Assembly: GCA_963765285.1 (NCBI GenBank)
Contig: CAVXVR010000006.1
Span: 62,001 to 126,000 of the forward strand
Length of the DNA stretch: 64,000 nucleotides
Direction of reading: 5' to 3'
Source: CAVWZH01 sp963765285
GTDB taxonomy: Bacteria > Acidobacteriota > Terriglobia > Terriglobales > Acidobacteriaceae
The position numbers and the translations under genes were made by a program. This document shows, one piece after another, positions 54,916 through 63,023 of this stretch; positions within the stretch are counted from its first letter, which is position 1; each line of letters starts with the position of its first letter. A model generated the notes under the pieces. The model did not search any database, was not told the origin of the DNA, and saw only the letters and a program-made list of their open reading frames with translations.

Positions 54916-55911
54916 TCAGCCCCCGATGTGCACCATGGTCCTCGACGCAGGCACGAAATCCGGTTCGCCAATGTGGTGACGTTCTTCCTTCTTCTGTACC
55001 ACTCCCCGGATGAACTCGGCTAACTCTTCATCACTCGCCCCGCGTTGCATGTGGGCATGAAGGTCGTGGTCCCACACGGAGAACAGGCACGTCCGAATCT
55101 TGCCGTCGCTGGTGATGCGGATGCGGCTGCAGTGTCCACAGAAGGGATGCGAGACTGGCGCGATGATGCCGATTTCTCCCACGCCATCCTCGAAACGATA
55201 GCGGCGCGCGGTTTCTGAGCGAGCGTGAGGAATTTCAACCAGCGGGCGGTACTCAGCCATGCGGGTGAGGATTTCGTCGAGGGTGACCACGGTGGCGGGC
55301 GACCACGTTCGATCTTCTTCGAGCGGCATGAATTCAATAAAGCGGACAGTGACGCCCTCTTCGCGCGCGAACATGCCGAAGGGAATGATCTGATCTTCGT
55401 TGAAGCCGCGCATCAGCACACAGTTCACCTTCAGCGGCCACAGTCCGGCGCGGCGGGCGGCACGGATGCCAGCGAGTACGTGATCGTATCCATTGGGCAC
55501 GCGCGTGATGCGGGCAAAGCGGTCGGGATCGACTGCGTCCATCGAGACGGTAACGCGGTTGAGGCCGGCATCTTTGAGCGGCTGGGCGAGGTCGGCAAGC
55601 AGATGGCCGTTAGTGGTAAGGGCGATGTCGAGCGGATCTTTGTGGCCATTCGGGGAGCGAAGCTGGGCGAGGTCGCGGACAAAATCAACCACACCCTTGC
55701 GCAGGAGTGGCTCACCGCCGGTAAGGCGAAGCTTGGTGATTCCCATGCCGACGAGCACGCGCGCCATGCGGAGGTAATCATCAAAAGGCAGATCGCCATA
55801 AAGCGCGCCTTCGTTGCCGGTTCGACAGTAGACACACTTGTAGTTGCAGCGGTCGGTAATAGAAATCCGCAAGTCGGTGATGCGGCGTCCGAATTTGTCG
55901 GTAAGAATCAA
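54916..55911 (-). CDS. moaA: GTP 3',8-cyclase (molybdenum cofactor)
   Basis: MoaA is a radical-SAM enzyme starting molybdopterin synthesis from GTP. The 331-residue protein has the N-terminal cluster motif CNYKCVYC near residue 22, GGEPLLRKG, and the C-terminal cluster cysteines in CGHCSRIRITSDGKIRTC, ending in the Gly-Gly needed for activity (MVHIGG). The start is TTG 55911, which sits at the very edge of a heptamer repeat array with no regular ribosome binding site. No other moa genes are adjacent. Confidence 0.96.
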   Translation of the reverse strand: MILTDKFGRRITDLRISITDRCNYKCVYCRTGNEGALYGDLPFDDYLRMARVLVGMGITKLRLTGGEPLLRKGVVDFVRDLAQLRSPNGHKDPLDIALTTNGHLLADLAQPLKDAGLNRVTVSMDAVDPDRFARITRVPNGYDHVLAGIRAARRAGLWPLKVNCVLMRGFNEDQIIPFGMFAREEGVTVRFIEFMPLEEDRTWSPATVVTLDEILTRMAEYRPLVEIPHARSETARRYRFEDGVGEIGIIAPVSHPFCGHCSRIRITSDGKIRTCLFSVWDHDLHAHMQRGASDEELAEFIRGVVQKKEERHHIGEPDFVPASRTMVHIGG

Positions 55912-55985
55912 GCTCTTGGCTCTTGGCTCTTAGCTCTTGGCTCTTAGCTCTTGGCTCTTGGCTCTTGGCTAGCAGCTAAGAGCTG
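55912..55985. repeat. Heptamer array upstream of moaA
   Basis: About nine tandem heptamers, GCTCTTG or GCTCTTA, run from the moaA start codon to 55970, followed by a short complementary end (AGCTAAGAGCTGG). Confidence 0.75.
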
Positions 55986-55992
55986 GCTTTCA

Positions 55993-56085
55993 GAGTAGCG
56001 CCGCCGTCTCGGCGGCGTTCGAACGAGCCTCCCGCACACTCGAGATCGGAGGACCGCAAAACGCCAGCCAGAGGCCGGCGCTACT
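55993..56085. repeat. GTAGCGCCG palindromic repeat pair
   Basis: AGTAGCGCCGCCGTCTCGG at the left edge and AGAGGCCGGCGCTACTCC at the right edge are inverted copies of the same end sequence, as in the element at 11766. About 50 bases lie between. Confidence 0.5.
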
Positions 56086-56171
56086 CCCGCCGCCAGGTAT
56101 ACCCGGAACGCCAGGGCGGTCGGGAACCGAACTTACAGTATAGATGTGGAAACTCGATGAACGAGTCAGAT

Positions 56172-56950
56172 TTAAGGCTTGGCAGCCAGCGCTTTCCCTA
56201 TGGCTGTTTCCGCCAGCGGCGCCATGATCTTGTAACCCGCATCATTGGGATGCAGCCCATCGTCGGCCAAGTCACGCTTCAGCATTCCCTTGTCATCCAC
56301 CATGGCAGAGAAATAATCGAGATACACCAGGCCGTTCTTGTCGCAGTAATCCTTGAGCCAGTCGTTCAGTTCCACGATTCTTTCGCGCGGACGTTCGGCA
56401 AATAGCTCTCGTGACTGCGGCGTGTAATTGTGCACCGGCAGGATGGAAGAAAACACCACGCGAATGCCGTGCACCCGCGCCAGTTCGGCCATGGAGGCCA
56501 GGTTGGCTTCGATGTCTTCGGCCAACATGGGACCGGTATTGCCCGCAATGTCGTTGGTGCCGGCCAGAATGACCACCACTTTGGGATGAAGATCGATCAC
56601 ATCCTGGCGGAAGCGGACCAGCATTTGCGGCGTGGTCTGTCCGCCGATGCCTCGGTTAATGTAGGGCTTTTCGCCAAAATACTGCTCCAGTTTCCACATA
56701 TCGGTGATGGAGTCGCCGAAAAACACCACGCGATTCTCGGGCAGGGGCATGGCACGCAGACTACCATTGTGCCCGCGATATCGCGTCAGTTGGCCGAAAT
56801 CATCGGTGTAGATGGCGATGCGGGAGGCCCGGTATTGGTCCAGGCCGGGATGGCCGGTGGAAGGAATGACGGGCTGCTGGGCTTGGGCGTATAGGACCAA
56901 AAGCAGGCTGAAGGCAAATGGGGCGGCTGGCAAAGTAGTTTTCGGTGCAT
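56172..56950 (-). CDS. Secreted GDSL/SGNH hydrolase, probable frameshift in signal peptide
   Basis: The mature domain has the SGNH blocks: VVFFGDSITDMW (Ser), RGIGGQTT (Gly), VVILAGTNDIAG (Asn) and DGLHPNDAGY (Asp/His). Such enzymes hydrolyse esters of lipids or acylated sugars outside the cytoplasm. ATG 56950 (GAGG upstream) gives MHRK but is one base out of phase with the following signal peptide (TTLPAAPFAFSLLLVLYAQA). One more A in the AAAA run at 56939-56942 would join them. In the sequence as given, the first in-frame initiator is TTG 56933. About 259 residues when repaired. Confidence 0.82.
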
Positions 56951-57045
56951 GGGTTCCTCGAGAGAAAGGATAGCGCAAAATGCATTCGTAAATCGGAAAG
57001 GGCGTGTTATCGACCCAGCAGATTGTGGTCTGCCTGGCCAAGGCG

Positions 57046-57082
57046 TGTATACTTATGGTATATACATTAAAGGAGGTGAGCC
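57046..57082 (+). promoter_or_regulatory. vapBC operator-like palindrome and Shine-Dalgarno
   Basis: TGTATA and TATACA form arms of an imperfect palindrome at 57046-57066, with an inner TATAC-TTATG-GTATA core. AGGAGGTGA follows at 57071, eight bases before the antitoxin start. Autorepression by a VapBC complex binding such palindromes is known for the family; here it is inference. Confidence 0.55.
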
Positions 57083-57310
57083 ATGGGTACAGCACGCGTC
57101 TTTCGATCAGGCAACAGCCAGGCAGTACGGCTGCCGAAGCAGTTCCGGGTGAAGAGCAAGGAAGTGGAGATCTTCCGCCGCGGAGATGAGATCGTCTTGC
57201 GGGAACGAGACGGAAATATGGCCAAAGCCTTCGATCTGCTGGCCGGGCTTCCCGACGACTTTGAAATCCCGCGGGGCAACGACCGGCCACAGAAGCGCAA
57301 AGGGCTGTGA
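57083..57310 (+). CDS. vapB: VapB-type antitoxin (AbrB fold)
   Basis: The 75-residue protein has an N-terminal swapped-hairpin DNA-binding domain (ARVFRSGNSQAVRLPKQFR, then VEIFRRGDEIVLRE) and a C-terminal toxin-binding tail rich in Asp and Arg/Lys. It neutralises the adjacent PIN toxin and probably represses its own promoter. The stop overlaps the toxin start by one base (TGATG). Confidence 0.9.
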   Translation: MGTARVFRSGNSQAVRLPKQFRVKSKEVEIFRRGDEIVLRERDGNMAKAFDLLAGLPDDFEIPRGNDRPQKRKGL

Positions 57311-57717
57311 TGGAGCCTCGCTATCTGTTGGATACGAACATTTGCATTTACATCCGGCAAAAGAGGCCGGAAGCGGTTTTACGGCGTTTCGGCAGGCTGC
57401 GCCCGGGCGAAGCGGCGCTCTCAGTCATCACGTATGGCGAACTGCTGTACGGGGCGGCGAAGAGTTCACAGCGGGAAGCGGCACTCGATCGGCTGCGTGA
57501 ACTTCTGCATTGGCTGCCCGCCCTTCCTTTGCCGGAGACTGCTGCGGGAGCCTACGGAACAATCCGCCATGCGCTGGCTTCGAAGGGCGAGATGATCGGG
57601 AACAACGATCTCTGGATCGCCGCCCATGCAGTGGCGGCAGGGCTGACCCTGGTGACGAACAATGAAAAAGAGTTTCGGCGGGTGCGGGGGCTGAAGATAC
57701 AGAATTGGGCGGCGTAG
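57310..57717 (+). CDS. vapC: VapC-type PIN-domain ribonuclease toxin
   Basis: The 135-residue PIN protein has the acidic site residues Asp in YLLDTNICIYI, Glu in TYGELLYGA and Asp in GNNDLWIAAHA, followed by LVTNNEKEFRRV. VapC toxins cleave specific RNAs, often tRNA. The start is ATG 57310; GTG 57307 is also possible. Coupled to vapB, it forms a complete type II module. Confidence 0.92.
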   Translation: MEPRYLLDTNICIYIRQKRPEAVLRRFGRLRPGEAALSVITYGELLYGAAKSSQREAALDRLRELLHWLPALPLPETAAGAYGTIRHALASKGEMIGNNDLWIAAHAVAAGLTLVTNNEKEFRRVRGLKIQNWAA

Positions 57718-57784
57718 CTCTAAGCCGAAGAGGCCTTGGAATGCAATTTTGTGATCCACGAGAATCCGCGGCGGAGAAGTTCTG

Positions 57785-57841
57785 AGAGTCGCCTCGCTTC
57801 GCTCGGCTGGACGGCCGAGGCGCCCGTCCCCACGGGAGCTG
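57785..57841. repeat. CTCGCTTCGCTCGG repeat, copy 1
   Basis: Contains CGCCTCGCTTCGCTCGGC, then GGACGGCCGAGG and CGTCC. A close copy is at 60706-60757. It lies between vapC and the ETF:quinone oxidoreductase gene. Confidence 0.5.
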
Positions 57842-57842
57842 A

Positions 57843-59558
57843 TTACATCCCGTCGTAGTTCGGGCCACCGCCCCCTTCCGGAGGGACCCAGGTGATGATC
57901 TGATACGGGTCGGCAATGTCGCAGGTTTTGCAGTGGACGCAGTTCGATGGATTCAGGCTGATGCGTTTCGCGTTGGGCTCACTGGTGTCTTCGACCATTT
58001 CGTAGACGTTGGCGGGGCAGAAGTTCTGGCAGGGGTTGCCGAATTCCTTTACGCATCGAGTGTTGCAGATGTTGGTGTCGTGAATGATGAGGTGCGCGGG
58101 CTGGTCTTCTTCGTGCTTGGTACCGGAGTGGTAGAGGTCGGTGAGCTTGTCGAAAGTGAGTTTGCCGTCGCCTTTGGCCGGGCCGAACAGATGAGCTTCC
58201 GCGCCACCGTTCGCGGGCAAGTCGGCAAGCTTGCGCATGTGCTCGTATCCGGCTTTCGCGGGATACCGATTGCGCAGCCCTCGGCCGCCGGTGATCATTT
58301 GCAGCGCCGTGTGGAACATGCCGGCATAGAAACCGTGCTCGAACCCCTGGTGCATGTTGCGGACTTTCCAGAGTTCGTCTTTGATCCAGCTGGATTCGAC
58401 TTTCTGCTGAAAGCTGCTCAGAGTCGCGGCGGAGGAATCATCTTTCGTCAATGCTTCGAAAGCAGTTTCAGCCGCGAGCATTCCGCTCTTGATGGCGAGA
58501 TGAATTCCTTTCAGGCGCGCGGAGTTTAAGAAGCCGGCGGAGTCGCCGAGGATCATCCAGCCGTTGCCGGCGATGGGCGGAATCGCCCACCAGCCGCCGT
58601 AAGGGAGCGACTTCGCGCCGTAGCGGATCATCTTGCCGCCTTCGAGAAGCTTCGCTACGAAGGGATGCTGTTTGAAATCTTGCAGCACGTGTTGCGGGTC
58701 GAGACGCGGGTCGGAATAGTCGAGTCCGGTAACGAAGCCTAGCGAGACAACGTTGTCTTTCGAGCCGTAGATCCAGGCGCCGCCGTATTCTTTCGTCGTC
58801 AGAGGCCAGCCCATGGTATAGATGACTTCGCCGGGAGCGACGCGTCCCGAAGGAACTTCCCAGAGTTCTTTGACACCTACGCCGTAGGTTTGCGGGTTGG
58901 CGTTTTTCGCCAGATCGAATTTTTCGATCAGTTGCTTGGTTAACGACCCGCGCGGGCCTTCGGCGAGGATGACGACTTTCGCCTGCAAGTCGTAGCCGGG
59001 TTCGAAATTGGATTTCTGGTGGCCTTCTTTGTCGACTCCTTTGTCGTCGGTGCGGACCCCGGTGACGCGATCGCCGTCGAACAGCAATTCAGACCCGGCG
59101 AATCCGGTGAAGATGGTGATGCCGGTCTCTTCCACTTTGCCGCCCAGCCATTTCACAAATCGGTTCAGCGAGATCACGTAGTTGCCGTGGTCGCGCAGGG
59201 GCGGCGGGGTAATGGGAAACTTGAATTTTCCCTTCTCCGTAAGAAAGTAGACGGCCTCTTTGCTGACTTCAGCGTCAATCGGGGCTTCTTTTTCGAATCC
59301 GGGAAGCAGTTCGCGCATGGAGCGCGGGTCGAGCAAGGCGCCGGAGAGGCAGTGCTGGCCGATCTCGCGGGCCTTCTCGAGGACGTAGATATTTTCTTTG
59401 CTGAGCGGCGAGTCAGGATGTGTGGTGTTGTGCTGATCGATAAGCTGCGAGATGCGCAGGGCACATGCCATGCCCGCCGGCCCGCCGCCAACGATGACAA
59501 CGTCGGCCGGCATTTGCGGGCGCTCGATGCCTTCAACGGGTTTGCGGAAGACCAGCAT
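57843..59558 (-). CDS. Electron transfer flavoprotein:quinone oxidoreductase
   Basis: This membrane-associated enzyme passes electrons from reduced ETF to the quinone pool. The 571-residue protein has an N-terminal FAD site (ADVVIVGGGPAGMACALRI), a central region with GWWAIPPIAGNGWMILGDSAGFLN, and a C-terminal [4Fe-4S] ferredoxin domain (CQNFCPANVYEM, NCVHCKTCDIADP). Length and domain order match ETF-QO (human ETFDH type). It is the last gene of an etfB-etfA-ETFQO run. Confidence 0.95.
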   Translation of the reverse strand: MLVFRKPVEGIERPQMPADVVIVGGGPAGMACALRISQLIDQHNTTHPDSPLSKENIYVLEKAREIGQHCLSGALLDPRSMRELLPGFEKEAPIDAEVSKEAVYFLTEKGKFKFPITPPPLRDHGNYVISLNRFVKWLGGKVEETGITIFTGFAGSELLFDGDRVTGVRTDDKGVDKEGHQKSNFEPGYDLQAKVVILAEGPRGSLTKQLIEKFDLAKNANPQTYGVGVKELWEVPSGRVAPGEVIYTMGWPLTTKEYGGAWIYGSKDNVVSLGFVTGLDYSDPRLDPQHVLQDFKQHPFVAKLLEGGKMIRYGAKSLPYGGWWAIPPIAGNGWMILGDSAGFLNSARLKGIHLAIKSGMLAAETAFEALTKDDSSAATLSSFQQKVESSWIKDELWKVRNMHQGFEHGFYAGMFHTALQMITGGRGLRNRYPAKAGYEHMRKLADLPANGGAEAHLFGPAKGDGKLTFDKLTDLYHSGTKHEEDQPAHLIIHDTNICNTRCVKEFGNPCQNFCPANVYEMVEDTSEPNAKRISLNPSNCVHCKTCDIADPYQIITWVPPEGGGGPNYDGM

Positions 59559-59600
59559 TTGACCCTTAAATTTTTAAACTTGGCGACTGGCCGATGAACT

Positions 59601-59692
59601 CATTACCACGGATTCACGCGGATCACCGCAGATCAAATTACTGCAATCACCCTCCCCGATCAGCGTTTATCCGCGTGCATCCGCGGTAATGA
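59601..59692. repeat. Inverted repeat between etfA and ETF-QO genes
   Basis: CATTACCACGGATTCACGCG and CGCGTGCATCCGCGGTAATG are near-perfect inverted arms of about 23 bases with a 45-base centre. The two genes are probably co-transcribed through it. Confidence 0.65.
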
Positions 59693-59695
59693 AGT

Positions 59696-60691
59696 TCAGC
59701 CTCCCGCCTTGGCCTTCTTCACTTCCTCGATCAGCGGCGGGACGATGTCGAACAGATTCCCGACCACGGCATAATCCGCAATCTCGAAAATCGGCGCTTC
59801 GGAATCTTTGTTCACCGCGATGATCGTGCGGGAACCTTTCATGCCGACAATATGCTGAATCGCGCCGCTGATGCCGAGCGCGAGATAGAGCTTGGGCGCG
59901 ACCGTCTGGCCTGAGGAACCGATCTGGCGGTCCATTGGCAGCCACCCCGAGTCGCAAATCGGGCGCGATGCCGCTAGTTCCCCGCCCAGTGCTTCGGCAA
60001 GCTGCCTGGCCATTTCGATGTTCTTCTGCTCTTTGATACCGCGGCCAACCGAGACAATAATTTCCGCCTGGGTCAAATCGACCGCCTGCTTGGCTTCTTT
60101 GAAAACTTCCTGCGGCTTGTTGCGGATGACGCGGTCGGCGATTTCTACGCTCACGGTTTCAACTGGTGCCGGGCTGGCCCCGGCTTCGGCCTGATCTCCC
60201 CGAAAAGCTCCGTTCTGGAATGTGGCGAACCACGGGGCGTCGCTGGTGAAACTGACATCAGCGGCGAGCTTGCCCTGAAACATCTGGCGGGTGAAAACGA
60301 GTTTCCCGCCCTCGTGCTTGAAGCCGATGCAGTCGCTGATGACGGTGCGCCCCATGGCTGTGGCGAGTTTGGGGACAAAGTCGCGCACCTGATAGGTGTG
60401 CGGCATCAGCACCAGCTTGGGTTGCTTCGCCGTGAGGAATTGTTTGAGAGCGGCGGCGAAGGCGTCGGGTGTGTAAGGCTCGAGCTTGGGACAATCGACC
60501 GCGTAGACCTTCGCTACTTTCTTCGTGGCGATTTCGGCGGCAATCGGAGCGATGTTTGCGCCGACCACCGCTGCCTCGACGGGCCATCCCGTTACCGCGG
60601 CGATGGCCTGGCCGGCGGTGATGGTTTCCAAGGAGACGCGGTTGAGCTTGGATTCGCGTTGTTCGACGATTACGAGAATGGTGTCGGGCAT
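59696..60691 (-). CDS. etfA: Electron transfer flavoprotein subunit alpha
   Basis: EtfA holds the FAD of the ETF heterodimer, which collects electrons from acyl-CoA and other dehydrogenases. The 331-residue protein has the N-terminal fold (ILVIVEQRESKLNRVSLE) and the C-terminal FAD-binding domain with VGRGIKEQKNIEMARQLAEALG, GSSGQTVAPKLYLALGISGAIQH and IIAVNKDSEAPIFEIADY. Length is normal. It follows etfB on the same strand. Confidence 0.97.
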   Translation of the reverse strand: MPDTILVIVEQRESKLNRVSLETITAGQAIAAVTGWPVEAAVVGANIAPIAAEIATKKVAKVYAVDCPKLEPYTPDAFAAALKQFLTAKQPKLVLMPHTYQVRDFVPKLATAMGRTVISDCIGFKHEGGKLVFTRQMFQGKLAADVSFTSDAPWFATFQNGAFRGDQAEAGASPAPVETVSVEIADRVIRNKPQEVFKEAKQAVDLTQAEIIVSVGRGIKEQKNIEMARQLAEALGGELAASRPICDSGWLPMDRQIGSSGQTVAPKLYLALGISGAIQHIVGMKGSRTIIAVNKDSEAPIFEIADYAVVGNLFDIVPPLIEEVKKAKAGG

Positions 60692-60705
60692 AAAGTCGGG
60701 TTGTG

Positions 60706-60757
60706 GCTCCTCGGCCTCGCTTCGCTCGGCGGGACGGCCGAGGGGCGTCCTTACGTG
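60706..60757. repeat. CTCGCTTCGCTCGG repeat, copy 2
   Basis: CTCGGCCTCGCTTCGCTCGG then GGGACGGCCGAGGGGCGTCC, nearly the same as 57785. It lies between etfB and etfA. Confidence 0.5.
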
Positions 60758-60761
60758 AGCA

Positions 60762-61533
60762 TTACAGGACGCGCAATTCGTTGCGCAGTTTGTCTACCAG
60801 CTTCTTGGCGATTTCACCGCCTGAACCTTCGATGCGTTCTGTCTTCTTGGTTTTCTGAGGAATGTACAGGCGCTCGATTTTCTGCAGGTTGTCGCCGAAC
60901 GCTGACTGCACTTCGGCCAGCGCGACTTTACGCAATGGCTTGTTCTTGGCCTGCTTGATGCCGATCAACGTCGCGTAACGCAGCTTGTTGATACCGGACT
61001 GAATCGTCAGGACCGCCGGCAGCGGCATGTCGACAAACTGGAAATATCCGGCTTCGAGTTCGCGCTTTACTTTGATTCCGCCGTCGGTTTTTTCAATCTG
61101 CATGATGATGGTGGCGTGCGGCCAGCCCAGCAGTTCCGCCAGACACAACTCCGGTCTGGGCGTAGCCGTAGTCGTCGGACTGCAAGCCAGTGAAGATCAG
61201 GTCGAATTTCTCGTCTTTGATGGCGGCGGCGAAGGCGCGTGCGGTGTTGAAGGCGTCGAGGCCGACGAAAGCGTTGTCTTCAAGATGGATGGCGCGGTCG
61301 GCCCCTTTGGCTAGGGCTTCGCGCAGCACTTGCTGGGCGCGGGCCGGGCCCGCGGTGATGACTACGACTTCCCCGCCATGTTTCTCTTTCTGCCGAAGGC
61401 CTTCTTCGAGAGCGAAGGCGTCCGGCTCATTCACTTCGTAGGATACGTCCTCGCGAATCCAGGTTGCCGACTCGTTTAATTTGAGGGGCGCGTCTTTCTG
61501 CGGCACCTGCTTCATGCAGACGAGAATCTTCAA
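60762..61533 (-). CDS. etfB: Electron transfer flavoprotein subunit beta, one frameshift
   Basis: EtfB binds AMP and pairs with EtfA. TTG 61533 has AGGAG seven bases upstream and starts KILVCMKQVPQKDAP; the frame continues through DLIFTGLQSDDYGYAQTGVV. There one extra base (the A at 61143 on the plus strand, a T on the coding strand) shifts it. The rest, LAELLGWPHATIIMQIEKT to the C-terminal EIAKKLVDKLRNEL, continues in the next frame. Removing the base gives a normal 256-residue EtfB. Loss of EtfB beside intact EtfA and ETF-QO would be odd, so a sequence error is the simplest reading. Confidence 0.92.
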
Positions 61534-61688
61534 CGATGCACTCCTTACCCTGTGGCTTCGCGGCGGCAGGGGAAACACGTCAGTATAAATGAGTGGAGAG
61601 AATGTAGGGGCCTTCCCACGATGACGTGTGATCCGGATCACGGATCAGTTGCCGCGGCGGCAACTGTCCGGAATTCGATTTCGAATAC

Positions 61689-61961
61689 CTAGTCTGTAAT
61701 CACCGTGGATTGGCCGGAAATATCAAATCGTTTGCGGCACCGCAGGTTCTTGCACGCCATCACGTCGTCTTTGCGGACCATGTAGGAGCGGGCTTTGGCG
61801 AAGCGGGCGCGGTCGCGCTCGTCGGCCCCGCCGCGAAGTTGTTTTTTCTTGGTCCGCACAACCCAGGTGATTTCGTAGTCGCCTGACTGCTGGCAGTGGG
61901 GACAATTCAGCGTGGCGGGCTTCTTTTCTTGCCGTTCGTCGAAAAACTCACGTTCTTCCAT
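61689..61961 (-). CDS. Small zinc-ribbon protein
   Basis: This 90-residue protein has CPHC near residue 20 and CKNLRC near residue 70, a four-cysteine set consistent with a zinc ribbon, with a basic stretch (RTKKKQLRGG) between. The function is unknown. The ribbon and intergenic position support a real gene; no relatives were identified by eye. Confidence 0.6.
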   Translation of the reverse strand: MEEREFFDERQEKKPATLNCPHCQQSGDYEITWVVRTKKKQLRGGADERDRARFAKARSYMVRKDDVMACKNLRCRKRFDISGQSTVITD

Positions 61962-62050
61962 GATTAGTCGTTGGCCCTTGGACGTTGGTCGTTTGTTAAT
62001 ACTAATTATTGCAGCTTTAAAGCGCGCGCGCTATGGCAAGATGAAGCGTC

Positions 62051-62224
62051 ATGGCCAGGAAAAAGAAGCGCAAGCTCAAGCGATTCCGGGCGGTGGAAGC
62101 GGTCAAGGCGCTGGCTCGTCAGAAAATCGGCGCGCCGCCGCCGTCGCAGGTTGTCCCGGACCGGAGAGAGCGCAAGACGGAGAAGCACAAACCTACGCTG
62201 GGGAAGTTGCTGGAGGAAAGCTAG
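62051..62224 (+). CDS. Small, highly basic protein (57 residues)
   Basis: ATG 62051 opens a 57-codon frame encoding a Lys/Arg-rich protein starting MARKKKRKLKRFRAVEA and ending TLGKLLEES. Composition resembles small nucleic-acid-binding or ribosome-associated proteins. No ribosome binding site is obvious. The coding appearance is based on composition and position only; it is divergent from the zinc-ribbon gene. Confidence 0.45.
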   Translation: MARKKKRKLKRFRAVEAVKALARQKIGAPPPSQVVPDRRERKTEKHKPTLGKLLEES

Positions 62225-62243
62225 TCGAAGGGCCGAGACCAGC

Positions 62244-62926
62244 TCAGGGGTTGAAGATCACACCAACCGTCCGACTGTTATTGATGGTCAGGCTGCACTG
62301 ATTTGCGTTCATGGTATCGCAGGTGCCCGGAGTCCATCCTCCAAACGTTGAAGTTCCGTTAGGCGTGGCCGTGAGAGTAATCGCGGTGGCCGGAGCAAAA
62401 GCCGGCTGCAGGTAGCCGTACAGTTGAGGCCGGCCGGCGAACTGATCACGGTGCCACTTCCAGTACCGCCAAAAGCCACAGTAAGAATAGGCAAGTTGCC
62501 GCCGGTAAAGCCAGGGCATCCCTGCACCGCAACGTTGTTAACCGTGGCGGTCATGTAACCCGTGACGATCGCCCCTTGGGAGTCCCGATTGCCGGCGGTG
62601 TTGGTCTGCACCGTCGCCGAAACCAGGGCGCCGCCACAAACCGCAGTTTGCGCGGGAGCCAACACGCCGGCAGATGTGACGGTTACTAAGCCTGGCGTAT
62701 TCGACGCCCAGGTGACCTGGCTGGTGATGTCCTTTTGCACCGACGGATGAATGTAATTTCCCAGTGCTCTCAGAGTGATGGACGTGTTCGGGTCCGGGGC
62801 CAGGAAAGTCTCAGCCGAAGGAACAATCTGAATCGACTCCAACTGCTGGTCGCGCGCACAGGTCAGCATCCCGGCCATAAGAACGGCCAGCAACAGGAGC
62901 AACGCGCACCGGAACCCGAAAGTCAT
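62244..62926 (-). CDS. Ig-like exported protein, one frameshift
   Basis: From ATG 62926 the protein has a signal sequence (about 1-22), an Ig-like domain (ESIQIVPSAETFLAPDPN, VTWASNTPGLVTVTSAGVL) and then a second beta domain starting GGTGSGTVISSPAGLNC. The frame breaks near 62402-62408; a missing C in a CC(C) run separates NCTATC from PAFAPATAITLTA. The tail (FGGWTPGTCDTMNANQC and VGVIFNP) is typical of the FGGW-type repeat with TV-x-V-x-F ends. About 227 residues when repaired. Confidence 0.7.
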
Positions 62927-63023
62927 GGCTTCTAACTTACTATGAATTGCAGTGGAGGAGAGAGCAAAGTTTAGTTTAAAGGCCATCTGGAATCAAGCCT
63001 TTGGGGCGCAGGGAGTAACGGGA

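Noticed and set aside
56172..57290. 372-codon version of the GDSL gene
   Set aside because: The first 110 codons cross the vapB promoter and start and look non-coding; the signal peptide marks the true start near 56950.
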